Positions 8,022 through 16,850 of a stretch of 38,361 bases of DNA are shown one piece after another (the first letter of the stretch is position 1; every line of letters starts with the position of its first letter). The stretch is from Aquimarina agarilytica ZC1. GTDB lineage: Bacteria > Bacteroidota > Bacteroidia > Flavobacteriales > Flavobacteriaceae. The notes beneath the pieces were generated by a model that saw nothing but the letters and a program-made list of their open reading frames with translations, did not search any database and was not told where the DNA came from. The stretch is taken from positions 1 through 38,361 of the forward strand of contig NZ_JH621279.1 of NCBI RefSeq assembly GCF_000255455.1, written 5' to 3'. Made by a program: the position numbers and the translations under genes.

Positions 8022-9356
8022 TCACAACATTCTTTTTAAGTTAAATTGAAACTTTAACTTACCTCCATTTCTTTCAACAATAATAGTAGTTCTCTTACCT
8101 TGTTTAGATGATAACCATTCTGAAATTTCACTAATTTTTTTATGATCTAAACTCTTATTATTTATCGATAATATAACATCTCCCTTTTTTATTCCAGCTT
8201 CAAATGCTGGAGAATTTTTTCTTACTTGTGCTACTTCAAAAATAGGGACTAGTTCAAATTTGTAAAACTTAGTTGCCGAAAATGTAGTCGTGGTTTCAAT
8301 ACCTTGGTCATTAGTATCCGAAAACCCAATTTTAGGATTAAACGTGGATACAATTTTCTTTCCACTGTGCTCAATTTCAATCCCACTCATGTTATATTCA
8401 AATGGATCCTTAAAAAAATGATTCTTTTTTAAATAAATTGCCCTTTCCGAAGTGTTAATCACCAAATTGAATCGTTTTAATAATTTGGCGCAAATACTCC
8501 CATTTCTTCCATTGTAGCTTTTAACTATAGCAACAGTTGTAGAGTCTGGAAATGAAACGGTAGTATTATAAAAATTAAATTTACCTAAGGACAGTTTGTC
8601 TAATCTGCTTCGCTTTCCAAAAATATCTCCGCCAATTCCCCTACCCATATAGTCTTCAAAATTCTTTTCAGGAATATCAATTCCATTACTGGAGTCTTTA
8701 AGTAGCCATACTGTATCACCAGCACCAGTGTCCAATAACATTTTAACGGGTATGGATTTCTTGTTCAAAACAATAGCACTATTTACATACAGTCTTTTTT
8801 TAAAAATCTGCAAGGTGTTTTTTTCATAGTTCCTTACTTTTTTAATGTTAAATGCTTCGGGTTTATAAAACTTTATAAATTTTTGGCTGTAATTAATAGC
8901 AACGGTAAAATTTGTAAACAGATCACATCCTATAATACCATGGATAGGAATACCTAAACGACCCGAAAAATTTATATCCTTATCCAAGATCAACTCCAAT
9001 GATTGATTAGGATTAATTAACTCCCCAATTTTAAACACATTACTGTTTGAATGAATTGTTTCTACCGCTTGTGAGGACCCAAGTCCTTTTATTTTACGTT
9101 TTTTTATATTTTTTAGATTTAAAGAATCTACGTTGGTGGTATTAAAAAGTAGTGTTGAACTCGCCCCCGTATCCAAAATAAAAGTAAGTTCTGTCCCATT
9201 TAATACCACAGGAATCACTATCATGTTACTTATTAGCTCAAATTTTAACTTATATTTTTGAATTTCAGGATCAACGAATTGATATCCCTTTTGGGCATTC
9301 GCAAAAAAAGTAAAGAATAAACTAATTATTAAAAATTCTAAAGTACTTCTTTTCAA
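8022..9356 (-). CDS. secreted retropepsin-like aspartic protease with two DTG lobes and a PDZ domain
   Basis: About 444 residues with an N-terminal signal peptide (KRSTLEFLIISLFFTFFANAQ). I chose the TTG at 9356 because it yields a normal signal peptide; a TTG at 9383 would add nine residues. Lobe 1 holds FILDTGASST (Asp about 62) and later GIIGCDLF. Lobe 2 holds MLLDTGAGDT (Asp about 209) and later GSICAKLLKRFNL. This is a duplicated arrangement in which a single chain could supply both catalytic aspartates. The C-terminal 75 residues form a PDZ domain (VRKNSPAFEAGIKKGDVILSI). It is probably periplasmic or outer-membrane associated. It converges on the DUF285 gene and diverges from oxyR. The natural substrate is unknown. 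Confidence 0.85.
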   Translation of the reverse strand: MKRSTLEFLIISLFFTFFANAQKGYQFVDPEIQKYKLKFELISNMIVIPVVLNGTELTFILDTGASSTLLFNTTNVDSLNLKNIKKRKIKGLGSSQAVETIHSNSNVFKIGELINPNQSLELILDKDINFSGRLGIPIHGIIGCDLFTNFTVAINYSQKFIKFYKPEAFNIKKVRNYEKNTLQIFKKRLYVNSAIVLNKKSIPVKMLLDTGAGDTVWLLKDSSNGIDIPEKNFEDYMGRGIGGDIFGKRSRLDKLSLGKFNFYNTTVSFPDSTTVAIVKSYNGRNGSICAKLLKRFNLVINTSERAIYLKKNHFFKDPFEYNMSGIEIEHSGKKIVSTFNPKIGFSDTNDQGIETTTTFSATKFYKFELVPIFEVAQVRKNSPAFEAGIKKGDVILSINNKSLDHKKISEISEWLSSKQGKRTTIIVERNGGKLKFQFNLKRML

Positions 9357-9481
9357 AATTTGACAGTTTAGTAAAAGATACAATTAATATTAATTCAATA
9401 CTTTCAAATTTGTAAGAAAAATTTTGATAGGATTCAATTTGTTAAAGAAAAATTCATAGTTTTATCCTACAAGATAATCAC

Positions 9482-10420
9482 ATGACAATAACACAGCTTA
9501 AATATGTATTGGCAGTTGCCGAATATCAAAATTTCACTAAAGCCGCTAAAAACGTATTTGTAACACAGCCCACGCTTAGCATGCAGATACAAAAGCTTGA
9601 AGATGAATTAGATATTCAAATTTTTGATCGTACAAAAAAACCAATACAACTTACAGAAGTAGGAAAAAAACTAGTCGTACAGGCTCGGAATATTGTAAAT
9701 GAGAGTAACCGAATGCAAGATGTTGTTGATCAACAGAAAGGCTTTATTGGTGGGGAATTTACTCTGGGTATTATACCTACTATAATGCCTACCTTACTTC
9801 CAATGTTTTTAAATACTTATATAAAAAAATTCCCTAAGGTAAAACTCAAAATAGTCGAATTACCTACCGAAAGCATTATTCAAGATATTTTGGATGGTCA
9901 TTTAGATGCAGCTATTGCTGCAACACCTTTAAATAATATTAATATAAAAGAACGTGTATTGTATTATGAGCCTTTTGTAGGTTATGTTCCTCCTAATAAC
10001 AAACTAGCTAATCATGAAAAGCTTTCTCCTGCAGATTTAGACATTAATGAAATGTTACTATTGGAAGATGGGCATTGCTTTAGAGATAGTGTTCTAAATA
10101 TTTGTAAAACTCAAAAAACTTATGATGAAGAGCGCTTTAAACTAGCTAGTGGTAGTTTTGAAACAATGATAAAACTTGCCAATGAAGGCTTAGGTATGAC
10201 ATTACTCCCCTATTTAAATAGTTTAGATATCAAAGAAACCGATAAGCAAAATTTACGCTCCTTTGAGGACCCAAGTCCTGCCAGAGAGGTAAGTTTAATT
10301 TATCATAAAAGTGAATTGAAAATTCAAATCATAAATTCATTAAAAGATACCATCACTTCAATTATAAAAGGGGCCATTGCTTTTCAAAATGTTCAAATAA
10401 TTAGTCCTTTAGGTAAATGA
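9482..10420 (+). CDS. oxyR: LysR-type hydrogen-peroxide sensor/activator OxyR
   Basis: Transcription factor that senses H2O2 through a disulfide and switches on catalase, peroxidase and similar genes. The 312 residues comprise an N-terminal winged helix-turn-helix (1-60: LKYVLAVAEYQNFTKAAKNV, then TQPTLSMQIQKLE), a linker helix and a periplasmic-binding-like regulatory domain. The peroxide site is GHCFRDSVLNIC: by codon count its two cysteines are residues 199 and 208, the same numbers as the redox pair in E. coli OxyR. The gene diverges from the aspartic protease across about 125 bp. No classical OxyR target such as katG or dps lies next to it here, although a peroxiredoxin-like gene is 5.5 kb away. 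Confidence 0.93.
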   Translation: MTITQLKYVLAVAEYQNFTKAAKNVFVTQPTLSMQIQKLEDELDIQIFDRTKKPIQLTEVGKKLVVQARNIVNESNRMQDVVDQQKGFIGGEFTLGIIPTIMPTLLPMFLNTYIKKFPKVKLKIVELPTESIIQDILDGHLDAAIAATPLNNINIKERVLYYEPFVGYVPPNNKLANHEKLSPADLDINEMLLLEDGHCFRDSVLNICKTQKTYDEERFKLASGSFETMIKLANEGLGMTLLPYLNSLDIKETDKQNLRSFEDPSPAREVSLIYHKSELKIQIINSLKDTITSIIKGAIAFQNVQIISPLGK

Positions 10421-10462
10421 TTTAGTTCAAAATTTATATTTGAAGTAAAATTCTTATATCAT

Positions 10463-10528
10463 ATACCTATTATTTTTCAGGTATAAAATTATCGTATACC
10501 TAATGTTTATAGGTACTCAAACGATAAT
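10463..10528. promoter_or_regulatory. cluster of ATACCT/AGGTAT inverted half-sites between oxyR and the agarase
   Basis: Four half-sites alternate in orientation: ATACCT (10463-10468), AGGTAT (10479-10484), ATACCT (10496-10501) and AGGTA (10511-10515). The last two form TACCTA-N7-TAGGTA, nested inside a wider inverted repeat ATTATCG (10488-10494) / CGATAAT (10522-10528). No T-run follows, so it does not look like a simple terminator of oxyR. It may be an operator or a structured RNA leader for the agarase gene, which starts about 130 bp downstream. Confidence 0.45.
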
Positions 10529-10661
10529 AGATGCTAATTGCACATTTATTATGTTTTTGACATGTTTTTTTGTTAAAAATAATATTTTTATCACTATTCT
10601 AACAATTAATCATTCAAATATTTACTGCTCATAAAAAAAACTATAACCTATATATTTATTT

Positions 10662-12650
10662 ATGAAAAAAGTTAGACTATTAGTACTGTTCGGATTACTT
10701 ACAGGTGTATCTGTTCAATCCCAGAATGATTGGGATGGTATTGAAGTCCCTGCCGATGCGGGATCAAAACAAGTTTGGGAACTTCAAGAGGATGTTTCCG
10801 ACGATTTTAATTACACACTTAATCCAAGTACAGCAAGAACATTTTTTGGAAGCCGTGAGGGTGTTGACGGAAGCAGTTCAAATGCTGTAAAAAACAAATG
10901 GTATAATTATTACCATCAAAATTGGGAAGGGCCTGGATTAACTAGATGGAGACACGAAAACGTTTCCGTTAAAGATGGACAACTCCAATTAATTACCAAA
11001 AGACTTGAAACACCTGATTTAAAAAAGTTTTTACATAATAATGTAGACTTTGAAAGTCAAGCGACACGTTTAGGTTGTATATCATCTACTAAACAAATAC
11101 AATTTCCGGTCTATATTGAAACCAGAGCCAAAATTCCTAACGCAGTTACGGCATGTGCAGGTTGGCTTTTGAGTCCCGATGATACTCAGGAAATTGACTT
11201 TTTAGAAGCTTGGGGAGGACAATATGCTAGGAATGTCTTTTTTGGATCTAACATTAGTTTAGCGGATCGATTACATTTTAGCCATCATGTGTTTATTAGA
11301 CCTCCAAACTTTGAGGATTACCAACCAAAAGATGCTACTACATGGTATACAGGTCCTGTAGGAACAAAAACCTATTGGCACGAAAAATTCTATAGGTTTG
11401 GTGTCTATTGGAAAAGCCCTACTTATTTAGAATTTTATTTAGATGGAAAATTAGTTAAAGTTTCTAACAGTTTAGACAATCAACCTGGTTTAGATGGCAT
11501 TGACCCATTAAATATTACTTCTCCAGATAGAACTGCTGCTAACCGTACAGGTTTAAATAAGCCTATGGATATTATTATAAATATGGAGGATCAGGATTGG
11601 AGAGCTGCGCAAGGAAGTACACCAACTGATGAAGAAATTAAAAACTTTCCAGATGATCATACCATGAAGGTAGATTGGATTAGAGTGTACAAACCTGTTA
11701 AAGCACTAGATTTTGTTGATGCTACAAGCGTAAGTATTGATAGCGAAAACTTTAGTTTAACTATAGGAGAAACTACAACCTTAACCGCTACAGTGGAACC
11801 AAGTAATGCTTCAGATAAAAAAGTTTCATGGTCAAGCGATAAAGGATTTATAGCTTCAGTTGACACCGATGGTGTAATTACAGCAAATTCTGAAGGAACT
11901 GCTATTATAACTGCTACTTCTAATGATGGAGGATTAACAAACACTATAGAGGTTACTGTTATTGATACAGCACCAACAACAGCCGGTGATAAAGAATTAG
12001 TCATTGAAGCCGAAGATTTTAACGAAACTGGTGGAACCTATGATGGTTTTGGTAAGTTTGCTGTAAACGGTAAAGCTGGTATCAATTTTAATCAAAAAGG
12101 GGATTGGGGAGATTATATAGTGAACATTCCTGCTACTGATGATTTTAAAGTTACCTATTATATTGGTACACCTTTAGAAGCATCTAGAATAGAAATGTTA
12201 GTGGATGGTGTTTCTGTATCAAATGTTGCCGTTATTGCTAGTGGGTGGAATGATTTTGTAGCACTTGAAGTACCTACAAGAATCACATTGACCGAAGGAG
12301 AACACACCATACGTTTACAAGGAGCTGGTAGTAATGCCGATGATTGGGAATGGAATTTAGAACGATTTGTTTTAGAAGGAACTAAAGTATTATCTGTGGC
12401 TAATTTTGCAGTTAATCCAGATAAAAACTTAGCAATTGTACCTAATCCTGTGAAAAATCAATTTAGGATTACAAATTTAAAATCCGATGATTTCGACTTT
12501 ACTATTTATGATTTATCGGGGAGTATTGTAAAAGCGGGAGTAGTAAATAGTGATACAAATATTAATACTGATTTGCTTACTCAAGGAATGTATTTTGTAA
12601 AACTTTCAGATACTAACGCTGAATTTACTTTAAAATTAATTAAAGAATAA
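10662..12650 (+). CDS. secreted GH16 endo-beta-agarase with Big2, CBM6 and T9SS sorting domain
   Basis: Cleaves beta-1,4 bonds in agarose outside the cell or at the cell surface. The 662 residues run: signal peptide (1-20); GH16 catalytic domain (about 22-345) with QEIDFLEAWG, giving nucleophile Glu177, Asp179 and acid/base Glu182, and the agarase-like stretches WDGIEVPADAG, GPGLTRWR and LHFSHHVFIR; bacterial Ig-like Big2 domain (about 350-440); CBM6 (about 444-570, starting ELVIEAEDF), a family that in agarases binds agarose chain ends; and a type A T9SS sorting domain (about 585-662, starting at VPNPVKNQFRI). Porphyranase or carrageenase activity is less likely from these motifs. It is monocistronic, with a terminator 22 bp after the stop. 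No SusC/SusD pair or partner hydrolase lies nearby. Confidence 0.93.
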   Translation: MKKVRLLVLFGLLTGVSVQSQNDWDGIEVPADAGSKQVWELQEDVSDDFNYTLNPSTARTFFGSREGVDGSSSNAVKNKWYNYYHQNWEGPGLTRWRHENVSVKDGQLQLITKRLETPDLKKFLHNNVDFESQATRLGCISSTKQIQFPVYIETRAKIPNAVTACAGWLLSPDDTQEIDFLEAWGGQYARNVFFGSNISLADRLHFSHHVFIRPPNFEDYQPKDATTWYTGPVGTKTYWHEKFYRFGVYWKSPTYLEFYLDGKLVKVSNSLDNQPGLDGIDPLNITSPDRTAANRTGLNKPMDIIINMEDQDWRAAQGSTPTDEEIKNFPDDHTMKVDWIRVYKPVKALDFVDATSVSIDSENFSLTIGETTTLTATVEPSNASDKKVSWSSDKGFIASVDTDGVITANSEGTAIITATSNDGGLTNTIEVTVIDTAPTTAGDKELVIEAEDFNETGGTYDGFGKFAVNGKAGINFNQKGDWGDYIVNIPATDDFKVTYYIGTPLEASRIEMLVDGVSVSNVAVIASGWNDFVALEVPTRITLTEGEHTIRLQGAGSNADDWEWNLERFVLEGTKVLSVANFAVNPDKNLAIVPNPVKNQFRITNLKSDDFDFTIYDLSGSIVKAGVVNSDTNINTDLLTQGMYFVKLSDTNAEFTLKLIKE

Positions 12651-12672
12651 TTAAACTCGAATTATACATATA

Positions 12673-12710
12673 AAAGCCAGGTTTCCATAAGGAAACCTGG
12701 CTTTATTTTA
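12673..12710. terminator. bidirectional terminator between agarase and rRNA methyltransferase genes
   Basis: A perfect 14-bp stem, AAAGCCAGGTTTCC (12673-12686) and its complement (12691-12704), with an ATAA loop. The flanks are T-rich on the plus strand (ATTTTA) and A/T-rich on the other side, which suits the two converging genes. Confidence 0.88.
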
Positions 12711-12723
12711 TAAACAAAAAACT

Positions 12724-13896
12724 CTAGTCTTTTTGTTGAAATTTTGTTCGTTTACTACCGGCGTACATATTATAATTTACCAAACGGGCTTCAAGCTTGG
12801 CATTAAATACTTTTATTTTTCTTGAAGGTCTAAGTCCTACATATTTTAAAGCCTCTAAATCCGAAGTAATAAACCAAGCAACAGTTCCTGGGTATTCTTT
12901 TTTTAACGTATCCCCTATTTGACCATAAAATGTTGGCATATCAATAGGTAAACGCTCTCCATAAGGTGGATTAAATACCATATGTAATGATTTTTCTGGG
13001 GCCATTTGTTTTGTCGACTCAAAAAAATCGGCTTGTTCAATACTCACAAAATCACTCATGTTCGCATTTTCAATATTATCTTGAGCCTTTCTTACTGCCG
13101 AAGGAGCTTTATCAAAGCCAGAAATTTTAATCGAACAATCGCGTATCTTTTTTAAAACAGAAGCTTCTATTTTTTCAAAAAGATCCATATCCCAATCCAA
13201 CCATTTTTCAAAAGCAAATTCCTTTCTATTTAAATTCGGTGGAATATTACAAGCAATCATCGCTGCTTCAATAAGTAAAGTACCACTACCACACATAGGA
13301 TCCAAAAAATCAGATTGCCCCTTCCACCCCGAAAGCATTAATAAACCAGCTGCCAACACTTCATTAATAGGTGCTATATTAGTTGCTGTTCTATATCCCC
13401 TGTGGTGAAGTGATTCTCCTGAACTGTCCAATGAAATGGTACAAATATCTTCAGAAATATGTATGGAAACCATTAAATCTGGATGATTGGTATCCACATC
13501 TGGTCTTTCATTATATTTATCTCTAAACTGATCAACTATAGCATCCTTGGACTTTAATGCTACATATTTAGAATGGTTAAAGGTCGTGGAGTTTACCGTA
13601 GTAGCATATACGGCAAATGTATCATCCTTAAACATATAATCTTCCCAATTAATACTTTTTACAAAATCATATAAAGCCTCATTATCTGCAACTTTTTGCT
13701 CTGCTATAGGTTTTAAAATTTTTAAAGCCGAACGCAAACACAAATTGGCTTTATACATAAAACCTGTGTCTCCATAAAAACTTACCATTCGATTCCCTTG
13801 GGTGACTCTTTCGGCTCCTAAAACTCGAAGCTCATTGGCCAATATTTCTTCAAAACCATAAAAAGTTTTGGCAACCATTTTAAACGATGTACTCAC
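12724..13896 (-). CDS. THUMP-domain rRNA guanine-N2 methyltransferase (RlmL/YpsC type)
   Basis: Predicted SAM-dependent N2-methylguanine methyltransferase of 23S rRNA, related to the RlmL half of E. coli RlmKL and to Bacillus YpsC. The 390 residues hold an N-terminal THUMP region (about 1-165: KTFYGFEEILANELRVLGAE, then SGESLHHRGYR) and a Rossmann methyltransferase domain with the SAM motif DPMCGSGTLLIEAAMIA and the base-flipping motif FNPPYGERLP. There is no RlmK-type second domain, as expected outside the gamma-proteobacteria. The start at 13896 is GTG; an ATG six codons in (13878) is an alternative. The exact target guanine cannot be read from sequence. Confidence 0.9.
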   Translation of the reverse strand: MSTSFKMVAKTFYGFEEILANELRVLGAERVTQGNRMVSFYGDTGFMYKANLCLRSALKILKPIAEQKVADNEALYDFVKSINWEDYMFKDDTFAVYATTVNSTTFNHSKYVALKSKDAIVDQFRDKYNERPDVDTNHPDLMVSIHISEDICTISLDSSGESLHHRGYRTATNIAPINEVLAAGLLMLSGWKGQSDFLDPMCGSGTLLIEAAMIACNIPPNLNRKEFAFEKWLDWDMDLFEKIEASVLKKIRDCSIKISGFDKAPSAVRKAQDNIENANMSDFVSIEQADFFESTKQMAPEKSLHMVFNPPYGERLPIDMPTFYGQIGDTLKKEYPGTVAWFITSDLEALKYVGLRPSRKIKVFNAKLEARLVNYNMYAGSKRTKFQQKD

Positions 13897-14009
13897 GCTA
13901 TTAAAACTTAATAAAAATTAATGTTTCTGTTCGTTTAAATCTATATTCAATTCAATTAAAAATTCATATGAATTGTAATTTATTGTAAGAATAAAAGACT
14001 TAAACGATA

Positions 14010-14038
14010 TTAACTATTGCAAAAATACATTAATTTTG
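14010..14038 (+). promoter_or_regulatory. candidate promoter of the methyltransferase-ZIP-DUF4268 operon
   Basis: TAATTTTG at 14031-14038 matches the TAnnTTTG -7 box exactly. An imperfect TTA at 14010-14012 lies 18 nt upstream as a possible -33 box. The -7 box ends only 7 bp before the ATG at 14046, so the transcript would be nearly leaderless. Confidence 0.4.
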
Positions 14039-14045
14039 TGCCCCT

Positions 14046-14777
14046 ATGCCAAAAGATACAACAAAGTGGTACGCGGAGTGGTTTAATACTCCTTATTATC
14101 ATTCATTATATAAAAATAGAGATGATTCCGAAGCTAAGAAGTTTATGGATAATCTTACGCAACATTTAAGCTTGCAAACAGATGAAACTATACTAGATTT
14201 AGCTTGTGGTAAAGGCCGTCATAGCCGCTATTTAAACAGCTTAGGTTATCAAGTAACTGGAGTTGATTTATCCAAAAATAGCATCGATTTTGCTAAGCAA
14301 CATGAAAATGAGCGCTTAGAATTTGCTGTTCATGATATGACTCAAGTTTATCCCCAACAATTTAATGTTATTTTTAATCTTTTTACCAGTTTTGGTTATT
14401 TTGAAAAGGAAGAAGATAACTTAAATACCATTAAGGCCATTAAATCTAATTTAAAAACAAATGGTATTGGTGTAATCGATTTTATGAATGTAAACTATGT
14501 AATCGATAACCTAGTCCCTTCTGAAACCAAAACTATAGAAGGTGTTACATATACTATTAGCCGATTTGTTGAAAATGGTTTTATTAATAAAGAAATTAAC
14601 TTTATTGATCAAGGAGATGTCTTTACTTTTACCGAACGTGTAAAAGCTATAAAGTTAGATGAATTCAAAGCTTATTTTGAAACAGCAGGTTTAACGTTGC
14701 TTGAAATTTACGGGGACTATAATTTAACTAAATTTAATACAGCAAGTTCACCTAGATTAATCATGATTTTTCAGTAA
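14046..14777 (+). CDS. class I SAM-dependent methyltransferase, target unknown
   Basis: The 243-residue protein has the Methyltransf_25/11-type SAM-binding core: motif I ILDLACGKGRHSRYL (about 49-63), acidic motif II VTGVDLS, and a conserved post-motif FNLFTSFGYFEKEEDN. The N-terminal WYAEWFNTPYYHSLYKNRD is typical of a widespread, uncharacterised bacterial group of this family. Whether it modifies a small molecule, RNA or protein cannot be told. Its stop overlaps the next start (TAATG at 14775-14779), so it is translationally coupled to the ZIP transporter. Confidence 0.85.
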   Translation: MPKDTTKWYAEWFNTPYYHSLYKNRDDSEAKKFMDNLTQHLSLQTDETILDLACGKGRHSRYLNSLGYQVTGVDLSKNSIDFAKQHENERLEFAVHDMTQVYPQQFNVIFNLFTSFGYFEKEEDNLNTIKAIKSNLKTNGIGVIDFMNVNYVIDNLVPSETKTIEGVTYTISRFVENGFINKEINFIDQGDVFTFTERVKAIKLDEFKAYFETAGLTLLEIYGDYNLTKFNTASSPRLIMIFQ

Positions 14778-15457
14778 TGAATTACCTTTTACCTGTTATA
14801 GCCGTATTGCTTGGTTTTGGTTTAGTTTATTTTTTAAAACCCGAAAATCAACGAAATATAAAAATATTACTTTCATTTAGTGGAGGTTTTTTGTTAGCAA
14901 TAACTGTTTTTAATCTCATTCCCGAGATATTTGAGCATTCACATAATCAAGCTTCAAAATATATTGGCTTATTTATTTTATTTGGTATACTCTTTCAGAT
15001 TTTCTTAGAATATTTTTCTAAAGGTGCCGAACATGGTCACACACATAGTCATGGAGACCAAAAGGAATTTCCTTGGTTATTGTTTTTTAGTTTATCTATT
15101 CATGCTTTTTTAGAGGGGTTTCCTATTCATAAAACGCATGGCTTACTCATAGGTATTATTATACATAAGATTCCTGTAGCTATTATTTTAGCCACATTTT
15201 TAGTAAGATCGGAGCTTTCAAAAATATATACATTTGTATTTATGCTATTATTTGCTTTTGCAACACCTTTGGGTAGTTTTATTGCTGACAACTTTAGTGT
15301 AATAACTCAATTTTATACCGAAATTACTGCCGTTGTCGTTGGGATATTTTTACATATTTCAACAACTATTCTTTTTGAAAGTAGTGAAGGACATCGCTTT
15401 AATCTAGCAAAATTAGCAGCAATTATATCAGCCATTACTTTAGCTTATTTTATTTAA
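14777..15457 (+). CDS. ZIP-family divalent metal transporter
   Basis: Inner-membrane importer of Zn2+ or related metals. The 226 residues contain about eight hydrophobic spans. The family metal-binding helices are visible as SIHAFLEGFP (H-x3-EG, TM4) and IIHKIP (TM5). A His-rich cytosolic loop, EHGHTHSHGDQ (about residues 85-95), precedes TM4, as in other ZIP proteins. It is short for the family but has both key helices. It starts inside the stop of the methyltransferase gene and ends directly against the DUF4268 start, so the three genes form one transcription unit. No Fur/Zur box was recognised. Confidence 0.9.
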   Translation: MNYLLPVIAVLLGFGLVYFLKPENQRNIKILLSFSGGFLLAITVFNLIPEIFEHSHNQASKYIGLFILFGILFQIFLEYFSKGAEHGHTHSHGDQKEFPWLLFFSLSIHAFLEGFPIHKTHGLLIGIIIHKIPVAIILATFLVRSELSKIYTFVFMLLFAFATPLGSFIADNFSVITQFYTEITAVVVGIFLHISTTILFESSEGHRFNLAKLAAIISAITLAYFI

Positions 15458-15886
15458 ATGTTTAGTAAAGAAGAGTCAAAACGTATACGACAGGAATTTT
15501 GGACAAGTTTTGGACAAGAATATCCTCGTAAATGGTTATTATACAATACCAAAATAAAGGAACTTTCGTTAAAATTTACGTTTACCACAAAATTCGCACA
15601 AGTATCTATTGATATTGATTCCGATGACGAAATTATTAAGGCTTACTATTATGAAAAAATATGGAGCTTAGAAAATATTCTTAAAACAACATTTATTCCA
15701 GGAATAATATTAGACCCCCAATATGAAATTAATTATGGCAAACATATAAGTAGGGCTTACATTCAACTTGATAATGTTTCTATACACAATAAAAAAACAT
15801 GGAATGCCACCTATGAATTTCTATATGAAAACATGGCTCAATTAGAATTGTTTTTTTATGAATATGAGGATTTCATAAAAGGCTAA
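15458..15886 (+). CDS. DUF4268 domain protein
   Basis: A 142-residue soluble protein that appears to consist wholly of the DUF4268 fold: the start KEESKRIRQEFWTSFGQEYP, a central DSDDEIIKAYYYEKIWSLE and a C-terminal NKKTWNATYEFLYENMAQLE. No catalytic motif is evident. The family is found alone or as a C-terminal part of nuclease-like proteins, but nothing here shows activity. The ATG follows the ZIP stop with no gap, so it is the last gene of the operon. Its stop codon lies within the stem of the terminator. Confidence 0.8.
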   Translation: MFSKEESKRIRQEFWTSFGQEYPRKWLLYNTKIKELSLKFTFTTKFAQVSIDIDSDDEIIKAYYYEKIWSLENILKTTFIPGIILDPQYEINYGKHISRAYIQLDNVSIHNKKTWNATYEFLYENMAQLELFFYEYEDFIKG

Positions 15887-15918
15887 TCATATCTAAAAGA
15901 TACACTTAGCCTTTTAAA
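15877..15918. terminator. two-part hairpin terminator overlapping the DUF4268 stop
   Basis: AAAAGGCTAA (15877-15886) pairs with TTAGCCTTTT (15906-15915), and a second stem TATCT/AGATA sits inside with a 3-nt loop. The stop codon TAA is part of the outer stem. It lies between converging genes and could serve both. Confidence 0.75.
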
Positions 15919-15936
15919 TTAGTCAACTATAAATAA

Positions 15937-16581
15937 TTATTTATCTAGTACTTTTAATATATCTAATGGCTCAGCTCTTTTCTTATAGTCTGCTTTTACA
16001 AAATCATAAATAATTTCACCCGATGTGTCAACTACATAAGTAGCTGCAATAGGTAGTTCCCTTTGAGAATTATTTTGACTTTTTTCAAGATTAATACCAA
16101 AACTCAAATAAATATCATTTAATTCTTTTGGAATTTGATATACTAAATTGAATTTTTTAGCTAATTCATTGTTCTCATCGGTAAGTACTTCAAACGAAAG
16201 TTTATTTTTTTCAATAGTACTTAATGAATTATCAGGAATTTCGGGTGTGATAGCTACCAAAGTCGCATTTTTGGCTTCAATTTCAGGTAGTACCTCTTGT
16301 AATGCTTTCAATTCCAAATTACAATAAGGACACCATCCTCCTCTATAAAACGCTAAGACTACTTTTTTTCCTTTATCCAAAATTTCATTTATAGATACCT
16401 GGTTATTTGTCGCATTAGGTAATATAATTTCGGGAATCTGTTTACCCGTTTTTAGTGAACTTGATGTTATTTGGCTATTTTCTAATTCTTGTATAGCGGC
16501 AAGCATAAGTTCCAATTTTTCTTTAGGAATTTTTAATGCGCTTTGATCAGCGTAATCTTTTAAATGTTGAGTTAATGACAT
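15937..16581 (-). CDS. peroxiredoxin-like (AhpC/TSA) family protein
   Basis: Thioredoxin-fold thiol peroxidase candidate. The 214 residues comprise a 45-residue helical N-terminus and then the AhpC/TSA domain, with the active-site segment LAFYRGGWCPYCNLEL (Cys84, Cys87). This CxxC is typical of the 'peroxiredoxin-like' subgroup rather than of classical AhpC, where a Thr/Pro precedes a lone peroxidatic Cys. The end, PIAATYVVDTSGEIIYDFV, matches the family's cis-Pro strand. Likely role: reduction of peroxides or disulfides in the cytoplasm (no signal peptide). It has no same-strand neighbour within 260 bp, so it is probably monocistronic. Confidence 0.88.
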   Translation of the reverse strand: MSLTQHLKDYADQSALKIPKEKLELMLAAIQELENSQITSSSLKTGKQIPEIILPNATNNQVSINEILDKGKKVVLAFYRGGWCPYCNLELKALQEVLPEIEAKNATLVAITPEIPDNSLSTIEKNKLSFEVLTDENNELAKKFNLVYQIPKELNDIYLSFGINLEKSQNNSQRELPIAATYVVDTSGEIIYDFVKADYKKRAEPLDILKVLDK

Positions 16582-16850
16582 AGTGTAATATTTGTGGTTA
16601 TCAATTTAGTCGGCTACTAATGATTAAAATAACAGAAAAAACATTAAAATTTTAACAATTTTAGCATACTAATTACATATTGAAACCATTTTTATTATCA
16701 ATATTACTTATATGTTATTATTACCTTCTTTTGATTGTATTTTTCATTAGTGTCCTATAAAGATTCAGGATTACTTTATTTCAAAAAATACGAACCAAGA
16801 TTATAATTTATACTGGATCAAAGCGTATTAAACTTTTTTTTGCATCAAAA

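Noticed and set aside
11657..12004. 115-codon open frame on the minus strand inside the agarase gene
   Set aside because: It is antisense to the Big2 linker region of a well supported gene, with no start context or recognisable domain.
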